Source of the DNA: Hippasteria phrygiana
Lineage: Eukaryota; Echinodermata; Asteroidea; Valvatida; Goniasteridae
Length of the DNA stretch: 64,000 nt
Assembly (NCBI GenBank): GCA_037893225.1
Contig: JAZGUH010000488.1
Coordinates: forward strand, 1,054,001-1,118,000
Direction of reading: 5' to 3'
Positions within the stretch are counted from its first letter, which is position 1. Each line of letters starts with the position of its first letter. Below the pieces are notes generated by a model. That model was given only the letters and a program-made list of their open reading frames with translations. It ran no database searches and was not told the DNA's origin. Shown piece by piece: positions 12,247 through 23,875 of the stretch. The translations under genes were made by a program, and so were the position numbers.

Positions 12247-13114
12247 TCAGCACAGATTTAAAAATACCAAGGCTAGTTGCATTTCTAACGTTAAGTGGAA
12301 GTCTGTTCCAGAGATATGGTGCACTATGCTCAAAGGCTCGATCCCCAAGAGTATAGCCTTACCGAAACCTACAGGGTAATTAAGAAAAATACCATCACAA
12401 GAACTGCGAAGGCAATAACGAGACTGTGACTTAATAGAAACAAGCTCACATAAATATTGTGGGGCTAAACCATGTAAAATTGTGTATGTAATAAATAACA
12501 TTTTAAATTCAATTCTGAATCGAACAGGAAGCCAATGTAAATCGATAAAAAGTGGAGTAATATGAAAAAAAAATTGAATTCATTGCAGACAAGCCGAGCA
12601 CAAGCATTCTGCACTCTCTGAAGTTGATTAATCTTTGTGCTCGGTAAACCATAAAACAAACTATTACAGTAATCAAGTCTACTGGAGATAAATGCATGAA
12701 TCAGTGTCTCAGTACATTCCTTTGATAAATATTTCCTAATTTGTCTAATGTTATGCATATAATAAAAAGCACTTCCACAAACTTTAGTTACATGAGTTTT
12801 CATTGTCATATTGGCATCAAACCATGCACCTAGATTACGGGCAAAGAAAACAGGGGAGACAATGGACTACCCAATCTGTATACCATCCAATGTAACTTTA
12901 GATAATTGCTGACGGGTATCAAGAACTCTGTTTTACTGTCATTCAAAAATAATCCATTATTAAAAAAACATTTTTGTACGTCCTGTATGTAAGCTTCCAT
13001 AGCAGAAAGAGCAGACTCCTCACTACCTGCTTCATCGGGACAGAATGATAGATACAACTGAGTATCGTCTGAGTAACAGTGAATCTGTGGATGATGAACT
13101 TTGACAATATCAAA
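12247..13114 (-). pseudogene. LINE reverse transcriptase, palm/thumb and C-terminus
   Basis: Contains the catalytic box as YSDDTQLYLSF (family consensus YADD) at about 13050-13080, and downstream the thumb/connection segment with SRLDYCNSLFYGLP and QRVQNACARL, both highly conserved in CR1-type elements. Frameshifts occur near 12900 and 12830. The N-terminal half is displaced to 14787 and beyond by the THAP transposon. Confidence 0.88.
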
Positions 13115-14786
13115 CAATAAGCCTTTTGCGCGTTGATTTGCATAGATCCTTGTACCCCGTCTTCGCTCAATCTAAGATGCACAGCGTGCGCCGGTCGTGC
13201 CAGACTGATCATTATTATGCATGTCAGTACCGTTGTTGCTAGACCACGTGATTCGGGGCAAGCCGCAACGTGGCGACGCACGGCCGGTGGTGGTTTCCCT
13301 GTCTGGTATCTGGAACTACCGCTGGGTGAAACAGCGCACGATATAGATTGTCACCACTCTAAAACACAACAACCGCTCGAATTGTTACAGTACATGTTGT
13401 ATGTTCTTCTCGAAACGCGGCCTATTTTTTGCAATTATAGTTTCTTTAATGGATAACAACTTCGAAGGTTGGAACGTGAAGAAACTGCAGAAATTTAATT
13501 AAGAGAGAGGGGTTTCAATAACGGGTTACCTGAAGAAAGAACTGGTTGAACTGTGCAAGTGCGTGGCCAATTAGAAATTGAAAACCGACCCGAATCTTTC
13601 AAGCCCCAACTTGAAGAAGACTCTTGACAAAAGATTAAAAGATGCTGGCTGCACATTTTCCGACCATTTAATCTTCCTGGATTCACGAAGGATTTCTCGA
13701 ATATACCAGATTTCAGACTATACGATGTCTTCAATTATTTGATTTGTTTTGAGCGTATAACGACCGGCGAAAACTTATTCGTAAATATACAAAAACAATT
13801 TCTGCAAGACCAGTCACTTACGTAAAAACCGATAATGAGACCTTGCTCAACAGAATCTTTCTTCCTCCAACCTTTCCCACAAATAAAAAAAGAATGGAAA
13901 GAAAGATTTTGTTGATGCCTTTAACAACCCCCACCCTCCCTACCCCCTAAACGAACTTTGACTCACTGCGGCTATTTCCTGAGATGATCAAAAAAATAAG
14001 ATAAACTGATTATTCCTTGAATTTTGCCTGCACACACCGGTTCTCTCTTTCTTGCTATTTTCAAAATTTAAAAAGCACTTCATCTTGTAAAGAACAAGAA
14101 GTTCAACCAAAATTAACAATCGGTTAACCAAGGCCCCGAAACAAAAAGTTCCATCACATTGACTCAACATCGTAACGCATAGTCTGCATGTATGATTACG
14201 CCCCCTCCCAATAAAAACAAAAACAAAATTGTTCATCTCCACCGCGCTAGATGTCAAAGCTGGTATTGGGTATAGTCATCCGTTGGCCCATTGCCACCGA
14301 CGAAATGTTTGGAGCAAATGTAAGTATTGTAAGTTACATTCTCCGCCGAAAAGTCTTTTCTGGAGCAGTTTTTTATCCAACGGAGACACTTCTTACGGTT
14401 CGACTTCGGCTTCGGAAAGGGTAGCCACAAACGCCATTCAGTGGGGACGGTCTGAAAAGCGCGAGTCGTTGTTGCATGTTCCGTAAGAGCAGGCATTCTC
14501 AAGCACTAAATCCCACAAACTTCGTATTTTATGTTAATGTCTAGATTCTAACAATAACCAGTACTAGAGTCTGACAAAATCTGCGTAGAAATTTATCGTT
14601 TTAAAGTGACAAGAAACGTATGAATCGCGTACATGTACTTCGATCACGGCAAGTGGACACGTATGCGATGCATTGACATTGTGTCTGCACGCGCGTATGC
14701 GAGAAAGCTTGCCCCGAATCACGTGTCGTGGCAACAATCACTACGCAGCGGGGTCAAAGTACGGGTCACTCGCAAAAGGCTTATTG
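13115..14786 (-). mobile_element. THAP-domain DNA transposon nested in the LINE
   Basis: The element ends in 16-bp inverted repeats CAATAAGCCTTTTGCG / CGCAAAAGGCTTATTG. A second inner inverted repeat, ACGTGATTCGGGGCAAGC (13244-13261 and 14707-14724, complement), supports one transposon. The flanking LINE reading runs from PQGSCLGPLLF before it to LFDIVKVH after it, so the insertion point is within the reverse transcriptase core. TA could be the target duplication but the boundary is ambiguous because the TIR and target blend. Length ~1.67 kb, too short for a full transposase, so it is non-autonomous. THAP domains occur in P, Kolobok and some Harbinger-like transposons. Confidence 0.8.
14254..14502 (-). 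pseudogene. THAP zinc-finger domain fragment
   Basis: An 82-codon minus-strand frame has the spacing of the C-terminal half of a THAP domain: a tryptophan in LRWIKNCSRKDF, followed by YICSKHFVGG, which supplies the last Cys-x2-His pair. The N-terminal Cys pair is not clear. THAP domains bind the ends of the transposon that encodes them. The rest of the transposase is absent. Confidence 0.65.
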
Positions 14787-15620
14787 ACTGGTATACAAAG
14801 TAAAAAGTAAAGGACCAAGACATGACCCTTGTGGTACTCCTCATTCAAGATTGCGTTTACCTGACAATTTACCATTAATTAGAACCCTTTGAGATCTATT
14901 GCCTAGATATTAACAAAACCAATTGAGGGCTGTACCATTAACTCCAAAATGTGACTGGAGTATGCTCAATAAAACACTATGATCTAGTGTGTCGAATGCA
15001 GCACTTAAATCTAATAAGACCAACAGTGAAACATGTTTTTTGTTCATAGCCATGAGCAAATCATTCTGAATTTTCAAAAGAGCTGTTTCAGTACTATGGA
15101 ATTTGCGGTAAGATGACTGAGTCAATGGATATAAATTATTTCGAGTCAGATAAGACTGTAATTGACATGCCACAGCTCTTTCCAATAGTTTTGAAACAAA
15201 CTGTAAATTACAAACAGGTCGAAAGTTCTCCACCTTAATCTCGAGTCCTGGCTTTTTTAACAGAGGCAGAACAACTGCTGACTTCCACATAGATGGAAAA
15301 TGCCCAGTTTTTGATGAAAGGTTAATCAACCTTGTGATGAATGGTAATAAAATATCTAAACATTAGTGAATAATTAAATAGGAATTGGATCAAAAACACA
15401 TGTCTTAACAGAACCAGTAACAAGTTTCTAAACACAACTTTCAGACAGTTGACTGAAGTCAGTGAAAACAGCTGACCCGAGTTGAGATGATGTAGGCTTG
15501 TCATAAATTGATATGCAATTCACGCTACTCAATTTTAACCTTATACCAGACATTTTCTGGACAAAAAAGTCACCCATATGATTAGCAAGTTGTAAGTCAT
15601 CATGAAGACACATTGTTGCG
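14787..15620 (-). pseudogene. LINE reverse transcriptase, fingers and palm
   Basis: The best frame, 15329-14910, includes WKSAVVLPLLKKPG, NFRPVCNLQFVSKLLER and LLDLSAAFDTLDHSVLL, the last carrying the first catalytic Asp of motif A. Beyond 14910 the box GVPQGSCLGPLLF is readable in another frame. Two frameshifts. The YxDD box of the same enzyme is at 13.06 kb across the nested transposon. Confidence 0.9.
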
Positions 15621-16696
15621 AAAAAGAGAGCCAGTTGCTTTAAAAAACTTTTTTGAATCAGTACTATTTTCTTCTATAAATCTAGTATAGTAATCCTGAC
15701 GAGCAACTTTCATTAAAAAAGTAACATTATTTGTCTTCATTTTGAACAAATCTAAATCATGTTGTGATCTAGTCAGCCGCCATTTCTTTTCGAGTTTTCT
15801 TCTCTCACACTTAGCCTTTTTAATATTATCATTGAACCAAGGTACCTAGGCGAACATTAATAATTTTAGTCATTACTGGGGCATGACAATCAATAATGGC
15901 ACATAAAGTATCATTATATAAATTAGCAAGACCCTCGAGATCAATCGGATTTACATGAGAAGAATCAATTTTACACAATTCCGAATCAAGAATTTCGTCC
16001 TTAAACCTTGCCATATTAATGGCTTTATTTTTTCTAAATGACACTTCTTTCACAGATAAGCAAGGTTTACTGAAATGAAGGTTGCACAAAACTGAAAAAT
16101 GATCAGAAAATAATTGATCAGAAACTGGAACACCCCGAATGATAGATTCTGACTGACGGGTGATGATTAAATCTAATGTATGACCATGTACGTAAGTGGA
16201 GGTAGTGACGTGCTGCTGTAAACTAACAGATTCAAGCATTTCACAGAAGTGCATATATAGAATCGCGGTTTTCAGTCACATTAACATGAATGTTAAAATC
16301 CCCAGTGATCACAATTGGTTCACTGGATAATATAACAGATTCTAAATAATCAGAAAATTCAGTTATAAATGTCGTCACATTGACCTGATGGTTGGGCGAG
16401 TAAGGTGGTCTGTATATAATAACCAGTCTAAAAGTTTGCGATCCAGACTTAATCAGCCATTCCGAAAATTTAAATGATTGGCGTTCACCGGCTAACTTCC
16501 ATACTGTCACGAACAAGTAACGCAGTAACGCAGTGCCTCCACCAGTTCGACTGCTCCTCGGGTGATCCAACAAACTTGAATCCAGTGGGTGTTGCTTCAA
16601 TTCTACAAGCATCATCAGAATCTTTAAGCCAAGTCTCTGTCAATGCAAAAATATTAGCACCGCTACTGCAGACATAAACAATGAAGTCACTAGTTT
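15621..16696 (-). pseudogene. LINE apurinic/apyrimidinic-like endonuclease
   Basis: Read on the minus strand: FALTETWL near 16650, LVIIYRPPYSP, then VITGDFNIHVN (catalytic GDFN), HTLDLIIT and SDHFSVLCNL (catalytic SDH). This is the standard order for the nuclease that nicks target DNA for priming. One frameshift near 16250 separates the GDFN part from the SDH part. The N-terminal catalytic Asn/Glu region is partly lost at the 5' truncation. Confidence 0.9.
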
Positions 16697-18998
16697 TGTT
16701 CTAATGAGTGCTGGATTTGCGAAAAACCAATTTACCCAAATTACTCGTGTAATTGTCATTGCGACGAGCCGGAAGAACCCAATTTGAAAATAGACGAAGA
16801 AAGAGAAAAATACTCGTACAAAAACAACAAGGGATACATGTAGTTAAAAGGCAATTCTTGTTGCAAGAGGATTAACAAATTTCGAAAAGTCAGAGATCAC
16901 TGTCACATCACCGGTAAATATTGCGGAGCCGCACACGCTTACTACAATCTTAAATTACAAGTGCGACCTTATAGTACACTAATACCAGTCGTCTTTCACA
17001 ATTTGGAGGGTTGCGACGCGCACTTGATCATGCAGGGCATTTCCAAGTACCAAAAAGGCATCGGATGCATACCAAAAAATTCAGAAAAATACATTTCATT
17101 TTCGGTCGGTCAATATAGATTTATTGACTCATTCCATTTTATGGCTAGCGCTCTTGGCAATTTGGTAAAGAGTTGTCCGAGAGAATGTTTTAGTTTACTC
17201 TTTAAACATTTTGGCGAAGAGAACGTGGACATCTTATTACAAAAGGTGTTTATCCGAACGAGTATATGGACAGCCACGAAAGATTTGACGAGACTACTTT
17301 ACCGCCTAAAGAATGTTTGTATAGCGCTCTAAAGGACAAACACGTGTTTAACGAAGAATACGAAAGAGCGCAACGAGTGTGGGAAAAATTTAACATTAAA
17401 AACTTGGGCGAATATCACGACTTGTACGTAACTACAGACACTCTATTACTAGCTGGGGTATTTGAGAATTTTAGGCAAATGTGTGAAACAAACTATAAAT
17501 TAGATCCAGCTAACTATTATACAGAACCCGGTCTAAGTTAGGACGCGTTATTAAGGCATACGAAAATTGAATTAGAACTTTTGACCGATATAGACCCACA
17601 CTTATTTTACGAAAAGGCGAAAAGAGGGGGGATATCGAGTGTTGGAAGCGCAAGATTATTTCAAGGCGAATAACGAGTATCTAAACGACTACAGTCCGGA
17701 TAAACCAGATTCTTATATTCTCTATCTCGACGCCAACAATTTATACGGATGGGCTATGAGTCAATACTTACCCTATGGAGGATTTTATTGGGTCACCGCG
17801 AGTCAATATACCCACGATCGTATCATGTCACTAAAAGACGTTTCTAAAACGGGGTATATGTTTGAGGTAACCCTAGAATATCCAACCGAACTACACGACC
17901 TCCACAATGATTATCCGCTAGCGTCGGATAATATAGTTATACCGGAAGAATGGTTATCGGAGTATCAACTAAACTTGGTGAATTCGATAGGATCTAGCGC
18001 TAATGCGTCGAAATTAACGGGTACGCTATATACTAAAGAAAAATATATATTACACTACATCAATTTGAAACAATGCCTGAGGTTGGGTCTAAAACTAACT
18101 AAAGTACATCGAGCTCTGCAATTTAAACAAAAACCTTGGATGAAATCGTATATCGATAAGAACACCCAACTAAGAAAAGAAGCGAAGTCAGATTTTGAAA
18201 AGGATTTCTTTGTGTTGATGAACAACTCGGTATTTGGCAAAACGATGGAAAAAGTCAGAAACAGAATAAATGGAATTTTACTGCGAGACGATCAAGTTGA
18301 AGAATACCAACAAATAACGTCTAAACCGAGTTACAAGTCTACTACCGCGTTTGAAGAATGCGGTTTATCATTTGTAGAATCCTACATAACTAAAGTCAAT
18401 TTATACAAACCAATCTATTGCGGCGTTAGTATCTTGGACTTATCAACAACTCTCATGTACGACTTTTACTACGATACGTTAAAAAAGACGTATGTGGACG
18501 GAATAAGGTTGATGTATACTGACACAGACAGTTTGTTGTTGATTGTCTATACGAAAGACGTTTATCTAGACATGAAAAAAATAGTCTGACTTGTACGATT
18601 TTAGCAACTACGAGAAAAGCCACTTTTTATACGACGAGACTAATAAGAAAGTCATCGGTAAATTTAAAGACGAATGCGGAGGAAAAGTTATAAGCGAAGC
18701 TACATGCATCAGATCAAAGATGTACTCGATTTTATACGGCGATAACGATACTATAAAGAAGGCCAAAGGGATCAACAAAGTTACTATAAACAACGATCTA
18801 TCTTACGAAAATTATAAAAATTGTGTTTTAGCGAGCAAATGCTATTCAAACAATATGAAAAAAATTGGGTCTGAACATCACATGATATACACGGAGGCTC
18901 AAGTTAAACAATCGTTAAATCCTTTAGATACGAAGAGATATATTTTACCAGATGGTGTTAATACTCTGGCTTATGGTCACCGTTCTATAGACTCGTAG
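16697..18998 (+). pseudogene. polB: DNA polymerase B (protein-primed), exonuclease and polymerase domains
   Basis: Continuation of the Polinton A polymerase after the LINE. A zinc-binding ECWICEKP segment is followed by the exonuclease blocks DHCHITGKY and VVFHNLEGCDAHL. The polymerase domain has LDANNLYGWAMSQYLP (motif A), MNNSVFGKTMEKVRNR (motif B) and YTDTDSLLL (motif C, catalytic Asp pair). The C-terminal block RYILPDGVNTLAYGH is typical of the group. Interruptions: an in-frame TAG near 16845, a frameshift near 17300, a stop at 17539-17541, and a TGA with frameshift at 18587-18589. The catalytic residues themselves are preserved, but the gene is dead. Confidence 0.9.
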
Positions 18999-19674
18999 AA
19001 CAAGAATTTTTATAAATATCTACTCCAAAAATAACTCTCTTATTGTGATTATCGATTAACGCGCCGTCGCAGTCTCTGAAAGAAAAACTCAGTTCAGGTA
19101 TTTTACTCCTAATTAGCGGTATGGTAGTTTTTCTTTTATTCTGCAAAGGTGCGATTATCTCCGAATCGGAGTTAATATTTAAAATCGGTATAACGTCTAA
19201 CAAGTGCGTGCTCCTTCCGTTATAGAAATTATTATACGTAGATAACTCGCCGCAATGTAAAAAAAACTGCATTCACATAATTAATATTATAATATCCTAC
19301 AAGTTCGCCATCATCAAAGGGTGACCATTCATAGTTTGATAGACCCAACACTTTTTGAGTATGTTGATCGAACTTAATCAATACGCTTACAATACGCTTG
19401 TCCGCGAAAACTTCGATGATGATTAATTTATTAAGTTCGACTAATAACTCGTCGATATCATAATTCCCAGCTGGAATTACCATTTGACCGTTAGTTTCCC
19501 ACCGGCTTCAATTTTTTTCCATCCTATAGTTATACTTTGAGATATATTATAAAAACCGATGGTAAATATCGCGTTGTTTAAACTCATACAGTAATCTCCC
19601 TTAGAGTTATCTATAGGTTTTGATAAACTAAACGTTTGTTCGTTACCAACCATTTCAAAAACGTGCGATTCCAT
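18985..19674 (-). pseudogene. putative jelly-roll minor capsid (penton-like) protein, copy 1
   Basis: Starts at ATG 19674 with MESHVFEMVGNEQ and runs about 225 codons through two frameshifts (near 19480 and 19250). It is beta-rich with regular short hydrophobic strands (DYCMSLNNAIFTIGFYNI; VIPAGNYDIDELL; STHLLDVIPILN), as expected of a single jelly roll, and no transmembrane helix is seen. Its position between polymerase and the next virion-like gene, with opposite orientation, is repeated in fragment D. The penton assignment rests on size, fold expectation and context, not on a recognised motif. Confidence 0.55.
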
Positions 19675-19799
19675 TTTAAAGGAACCATGATATAGGATTT
19701 ATATTGCATTATTCCTGCTTAAAACAATAAAGTATTATCTTGACAACGATATTTTGTGTCCATAGACAATTATTTCCCAGATTAAATATAAGAAAACAA

Positions 19800-20545
19800 T
19801 TTTTGAAAATGTTTGTCCAAGCTACTCCGCCCCCTGAGTGGGACCCTCATTAACATAAGTGTGTGACGTAGATCGAGGCACATTACCCATTCATCACGGG
19901 TATGCATTGTGTGTACATTGTACGGCGAAAATTCTTTGTCCAAAAATCTAAGCAAAATATAGTGGTTTTTCGGCCATGCCGACAAGGTGTGTGGCTGCTG
20001 GGTGCAGCAAAACAACGACGGGTGGAGTAAGCCTTCATTTATTTCCAACTGAAGCGAAATATCGGAGAATTCGGACGGCGAAAGTGAAGGTGACAAGAGC
20101 AAAGAGGTCCGGCCCAGCAGCTTTTCAGCGTTATGTAGCGACCACTTTGAGCCGTCGTGTTTCGATACTGGTATTTCAAATCTATTGGGATGACCATTAA
20201 AAATATGCTCAAGTCCACTGCCATCCCAACAAAGTTCCCAGATGTAAGTAAGATAAAGGCGAAAGCAGTTAAACGGCCCATTCCCCGAGGAGCCTTCGCT
20301 AAAAGGGAGAAAATCAGGGTAAGTTCGATGTTAGTTGTTGCAACTTACAAAATTGCACGTGTAGACCTAGTGTGTATACGGGCCGGGTCCAGACTATCGA
20401 GTCGATCCATGAATTTCGGTGCCTCGGTCTACGTCACGAACAGCGCCCGCAATTTGAGTCTCAACAAATTTCAAAAAGGGGGGTCAATTTTTGAGCGGCA
20501 AATAATCACACTAAAACTTCGCTTAAACCACTTTGGCTTTTAATT
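19800..20545 (+). mobile_element. second THAP-domain element inserted in Polinton A
   Basis: A segment lying between the two penton-like genes and unrelated to Polinton genes. It contains a THAP exon and an inverted repeat GTGACGTAGATCGAGGCAC (19863-19881) / GTGCCTCGGTCTACGTCAC (20420-20438), with one mismatch, near its ends. Exact ends and target duplication were not resolved. It differs from the nested 13.1-14.8 kb element in its terminal sequence. Confidence 0.6.
19976..20245 (+). pseudogene. THAP domain exon
   Basis: Begins MPTRCVAAGCSKTT (first Cys pair of C2CH) with GVSLHLFPTEAKYRR. In another frame it continues with a Cys-x2-His in a CSDHFEP context and ends with AIPTKFPDV, which matches the canonical proline-rich THAP C-terminus. 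One frameshift near 20130. A GTAAGTAAG donor follows directly at 20245, suggesting that the first exon of a spliced transposase is all that survives. Confidence 0.75.
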
Positions 20546-20689
20546 CACATTTAATACATATAAATGAATTTATTTATGAAATAAAAAGTGATCCGGTCAA
20601 TTTGAGAAGCATAGTTCCTTTAATAAAGCGTAAAAAATCTAAAGATTTTTTTAAAATTTACCGATCGTCAAGTTAAAACTAATTTTTTT

Positions 20690-21349
20690 TCCCTCGATTA
20701 TCGATTAACTTGCCATCGCGGTCTTTGATACTAAAGCTAAGTTGGTTTATCTTATCGCCCGCGAGTCTATGGGCGGTTAATCTTATATTTTTGATAATCG
20801 TATCGTCTCTTTTCGTTATTGGTATAACGTGTAACAAGTACGCACCACTTCTGTTGTAGAAATTATTAGACGTAGATAACTGATCGCAATGTAAAAAAAA
20901 CTGTATCGATAGGTGTTGTATTATAATGCCCTACGTAATTTACACCAAAAACTGATTTTTTTTCTGATATCCCCAACAATTGTTTAATGTTTTTATCAAA
21001 GCGTAGAACGTTATTTTCTTCCGTTATATAAAAGATATCTTTTTATTAAGTTTATCTACAGAGACTTCTAACCGAACTATTTTACTAAGTCTATCTCCGA
21101 TCCAATCTATATCGTAATATCCAGCCGGAATATCAATTTTACCATCCGTACTACCCGTTTTTTCCCCGTGTTTAGATCGATTTGATTTATAAAATAGAGA
21201 ATTTCGCAACTACTAGTTATATTATAAAACTCCGCTGTAAATATCACGCTGTTTAAACTCATACAGTAATCCCCCTCAGAGTTATCTATAGGTTTTGATA
21301 AATTAAAAGTTTGTTCGCTACCAACCATTTCAAAGACGTGCGATTCCAT
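20690..21349 (-). pseudogene. putative jelly-roll minor capsid (penton-like) protein, copy 2
   Basis: Paralogue of the gene at 18985-19674. The first ~40 codons (MESHVFEMVGSEQTFNLSKP, DYCMSLNSVIF) are nearly the same, later parts are clearly diverged, and the conserved IPAGYYDID segment is present. Frameshifts near 21150, 21010 and 20900. Two tandem genes of this type in one element could serve as two capsid or vertex variants, or the duplication could be a late accident. Gene order gives no further clue. Confidence 0.5.
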
Positions 21350-21386
21350 TTTATTAAACTAAAATATTTGGTTTAATAAAATAAAA

Positions 21387-21659
21387 ATGAAATTCGCTCA
21401 ATTTGTGAAATTTGTAGAGGTTAATAAACAAACAATAAAAAATGCTCGAGATATAATGAATCTAGCTGGAGGTAACGATGATAAACACGTACGCCCTACG
21501 AGCGTAGCTACGCGAGTACAAAGCGTTAGCGATAAGATTTCTAGGCTGTCCGACAAGAACGAAGCAATTCGCTCGAAGATAACGCCGTTGAACTTGAACT
21601 TGAGTCAACTTAACATCATCGTAAACGCCAACAACAACGGTTTTTTAACACTAATTTAG
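21387..21659 (+). CDS. small Polinton protein, intact ORF
   Basis: A 90-codon intact frame. Polar and helical, with heptad-like spacing in VATRVQSVSDKISRLSDKNE, so a short coiled coil is likely. No signal peptide or membrane segment. Unrecognised. It starts 38 bases from the divergent start of penton-like copy 2, so the two share a promoter region, and it is followed closely by the next virion-like gene on the same strand. Confidence 0.55.
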   Translation: MKFAQFVKFVEVNKQTIKNARDIMNLAGGNDDKHVRPTSVATRVQSVSDKISRLSDKNEAIRSKITPLNLNLSQLNIIVNANNNGFLTLI

Positions 21660-21669
21660 TAGACATATT

Positions 21670-22438
21670 ATGTCCGACATAAAAAACGACGAACCAGTCG
21701 AACGTTATGCATCAGACCCCATGAAGTTTTATCAAAATCAACTCAACTTTGCATTTTGGTGCGCAACATCGGGTTAATGGGGTAGGACTAGACTCGTTGC
21801 TACATAAAAACCCCGTCTTGTCAGCTTTATTCAAATTTCACGTTTATTTCACAATCAGAAAGATACTTTACTTTCTAAAATGTCCAGTTCCAAACGACGA
21901 TGTATTCGACGATCTAAACAATAGCATCGATCACAGTGCTTATACTAATACTTGTCGACGCTTTCAAGTCGATCCAAACGTGGGTTTTAAACAGACCGTA
22001 GACTTATTATCAGCGGGGCTAGGTACTGCATACTATTACGATAGAGACTCGCATCAATATTTACCGGTACCTGGTATAGATTATACACCTTATAAGCAAG
22101 ACTTAGATTCACAACCTGGTGGTGGTTACAACATGGGTTTTACCGTGCCAGATGATACGTATATTCATGGTAAGTACACTGTCATGTATATCAGACAATC
22201 CGCGGACGTTGTACGACTTGGCTTTAGAAAGTTTATACGCCAGACGAGCTCGTTTACCGACGTTGGTATAGAAAAAATTAACGAAAGCGTTAGAACGTAC
22301 GTGTACGCCATACTTGGTGCGCAAGCCCAAACAAAAACGAGTATACTAACTGCAGGTACTGGATTGAATGCCCAAAGACAATTCGAAAATATAGTAGAAG
22401 ACGTTATAAATAGCCCTACGGACCAGATTAATCGATAG
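21670..22438 (+). pseudogene. conserved Polinton virion-like protein (same family as 39150-39780)
   Basis: Start ATG at 21670, with one frameshift near 21772. About 255 codons. Conserved blocks: LNFAFWCATSG, NPVLSALFKFHVYFTIRKIL, IDHSAYTNTCRRF, YTVMYIRQSADV and ESVRTYVYAILGAQAQ. A homologue lies on the minus strand at 39.15-39.78 kb. The function is not known to me. Its place beside capsid-type genes and its alternating hydrophobic strands suggest a structural virion component. The C-terminal part is well preserved. Confidence 0.6.
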
Positions 22439-22816
22439 GATTAAATATCAATTTAAACTCAGACGTACCTCAACCGCCACCAACTGTAATCTCAGACGTA
22501 CCCCCGCCACCAACTCCTGCACTACCCCCGCCAGACGTACCTCAACCGCCCACTTTAGACCCTCCAACACCTCCAATCTCAGACGTACCCCCATCACCAA
22601 CCCCTGCACCACCACCCCCGCCACCAACCCCAATCTCAGACGTACCCCACCCTCTCCTGTAAAAAGAGAGTCGTACATCTACCCAGCAGAATTTAGACAC
22701 TTTAGAAAATTTAGACCCTACGCCAGACTCGCACGAACAAGAAAAACTGCTTTAGTCGTTGGTTTAATGGCTGCTGCTGGGGTGGGGTATCAAGCTTACG
22801 ATATTTTACGTAATTA
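22431..22816 (+). pseudogene. proline-rich protein with basic and hydrophobic C-terminus
   Basis: The first ~70 codons are repeats of ISDVP separated by runs of Pro/Thr (DVPPPPTPALPPP). After a one-base frameshift near 22650 it continues with RESYIYPAEFRHFRKF, a strongly basic stretch, then ALVVGLMAAAGVGYQAY, a likely membrane helix, and ends TAA at 22816. The basic plus hydrophobic tail is reminiscent of small core or membrane-active virion proteins, but no homologue is recognised. A related start (SYTYPTELKK) is found at 43558 in fragment C. Confidence 0.5.
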
Positions 22817-23815
22817 ATTTAGACGGTGGTAACTCAGTATCTGATGTAACGACCATTAATTCTTTCGTAACGAACGATCTCTTGGGGCCATCTTTTAGCC
22901 AGTACAATGCGGGCTGCCCATGATTCGTCGTTCTTTTTTGTATCGTATACATTTCTAAGCTCCAAATAGGATCAGTAGCTCTTCTTCGAACGTCTTTTTC
23001 GAGTTCTCCAGGAGCATAAAGATATCTAACGATATCATAATTTACGCTTAAAAGTTGTTCCGGTTTCAAGAGCCCTGAAGAACTCAATTGTCTTATTTTT
23101 AACTGAGACATAGCCAATTTAGGAGTTAACGGTTGGCCTTTCATAGTCGATATCAATCTAGTTTCTTCGTCGTTTAACGCTTTTATAACATCGGGCAATC
23201 TTTTTACCCACAAGCGGCTACGCTCGGTAGGCTCTAACATTTCTTGAGCGTATTGATGACCGAATAATCTTTCGGCCAAAGTACGATTAAATCTTTCTAC
23301 TATACCTTGAGCTCTATGCTTACCAACCTCGCCTCTTTGTACTATTACATGTTTAGTCCGCATCAAAGTATTAAATTCAGCCATAAATTCTGTACCGGGA
23401 TCTACTTTTATAGTTTTAGGCCAAGACAAGGCCGATCTTTTGTAAATCTTTTTTAGTGCCTCTACAACTTGAGTACTCGTTTTATTCGTCATGGGTTCAG
23501 CTTCTTTATATCGAGTGGCCACATCAACAATCGTCAACGCGTATTTATAAGTTTTTCGTCTAACTACATCGTGAGGTAGATATAACAGATCCGCTTGATG
23601 CATTTCATTGGGTAATCCTATATCCTTATTGAGGCTCGTAGGTCTCGGGATATTACTTGGGGCCGGTAAATAAATTTGCCAAATGGCTTGTTTTCTTAAC
23701 CAATTTCTAACGGCTGACTCGGGTACATTGGCTTTTAACGAAAATTTTTTTATGGCGCCTGCACCTTTCCAATATCCTCTAGGACTGTAAAATATTTTAC
23801 TTAATTTTGTTTCTA
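22806..23815 (-). CDS. Polinton integrase (retroviral-type DDE)
   Basis: Read on the minus strand. An N-terminal helix-turn-helix-like segment (KFSLKANVPESAVRNWL) and the block AIWQIYLPAPSNIPRP precede the catalytic core, where the acidic triad appears as HQADLLYLPHD, VDPGTEFMAEFN and VERFNRTLAERLFGH. It continues ~110 residues after the core, ending PPSKLIT at TAA/22806. The frame is open from about 23815, roughly 335 codons, the best-preserved gene in element A. No ATG is seen before the first conserved block, so the start is uncertain. The enzyme inserts the linear element into host DNA. Confidence 0.85.
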
Positions 23816-23875
23816 TTTTATTTTATACTTCGTAAAAATTTTAACGACTTATTAAAAATGGTGAGTCTTTGAATT

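Larger units (their letters stand above)
11842..16696 (-). mobile_element. CR1-like non-LTR retrotransposon (LINE), inactivated
   Basis: Read on the minus strand from 16.7 to 11.84 kb: apurinic-type endonuclease, reverse transcriptase, a ~400-base 3' region, then an (ATT)n tail at 11842-11865. The endonuclease N-terminus is missing upstream of the FALTETWL motif, so the copy is 5' truncated, as LINE insertions usually are. It lies inside Polinton A's polymerase gene, whose reading sense continues on both sides, so it inserted after the Polinton. Many stops and frameshifts. CR1/L2/Rex clade membership is inferred from domain order only. Confidence 0.88.

Noticed and set aside
22448..22678. Minus-strand 76-codon Val/Leu/Gly-rich ORF
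   Set aside because: It is the antisense shadow of the proline-rich ISDVP repeat gene.
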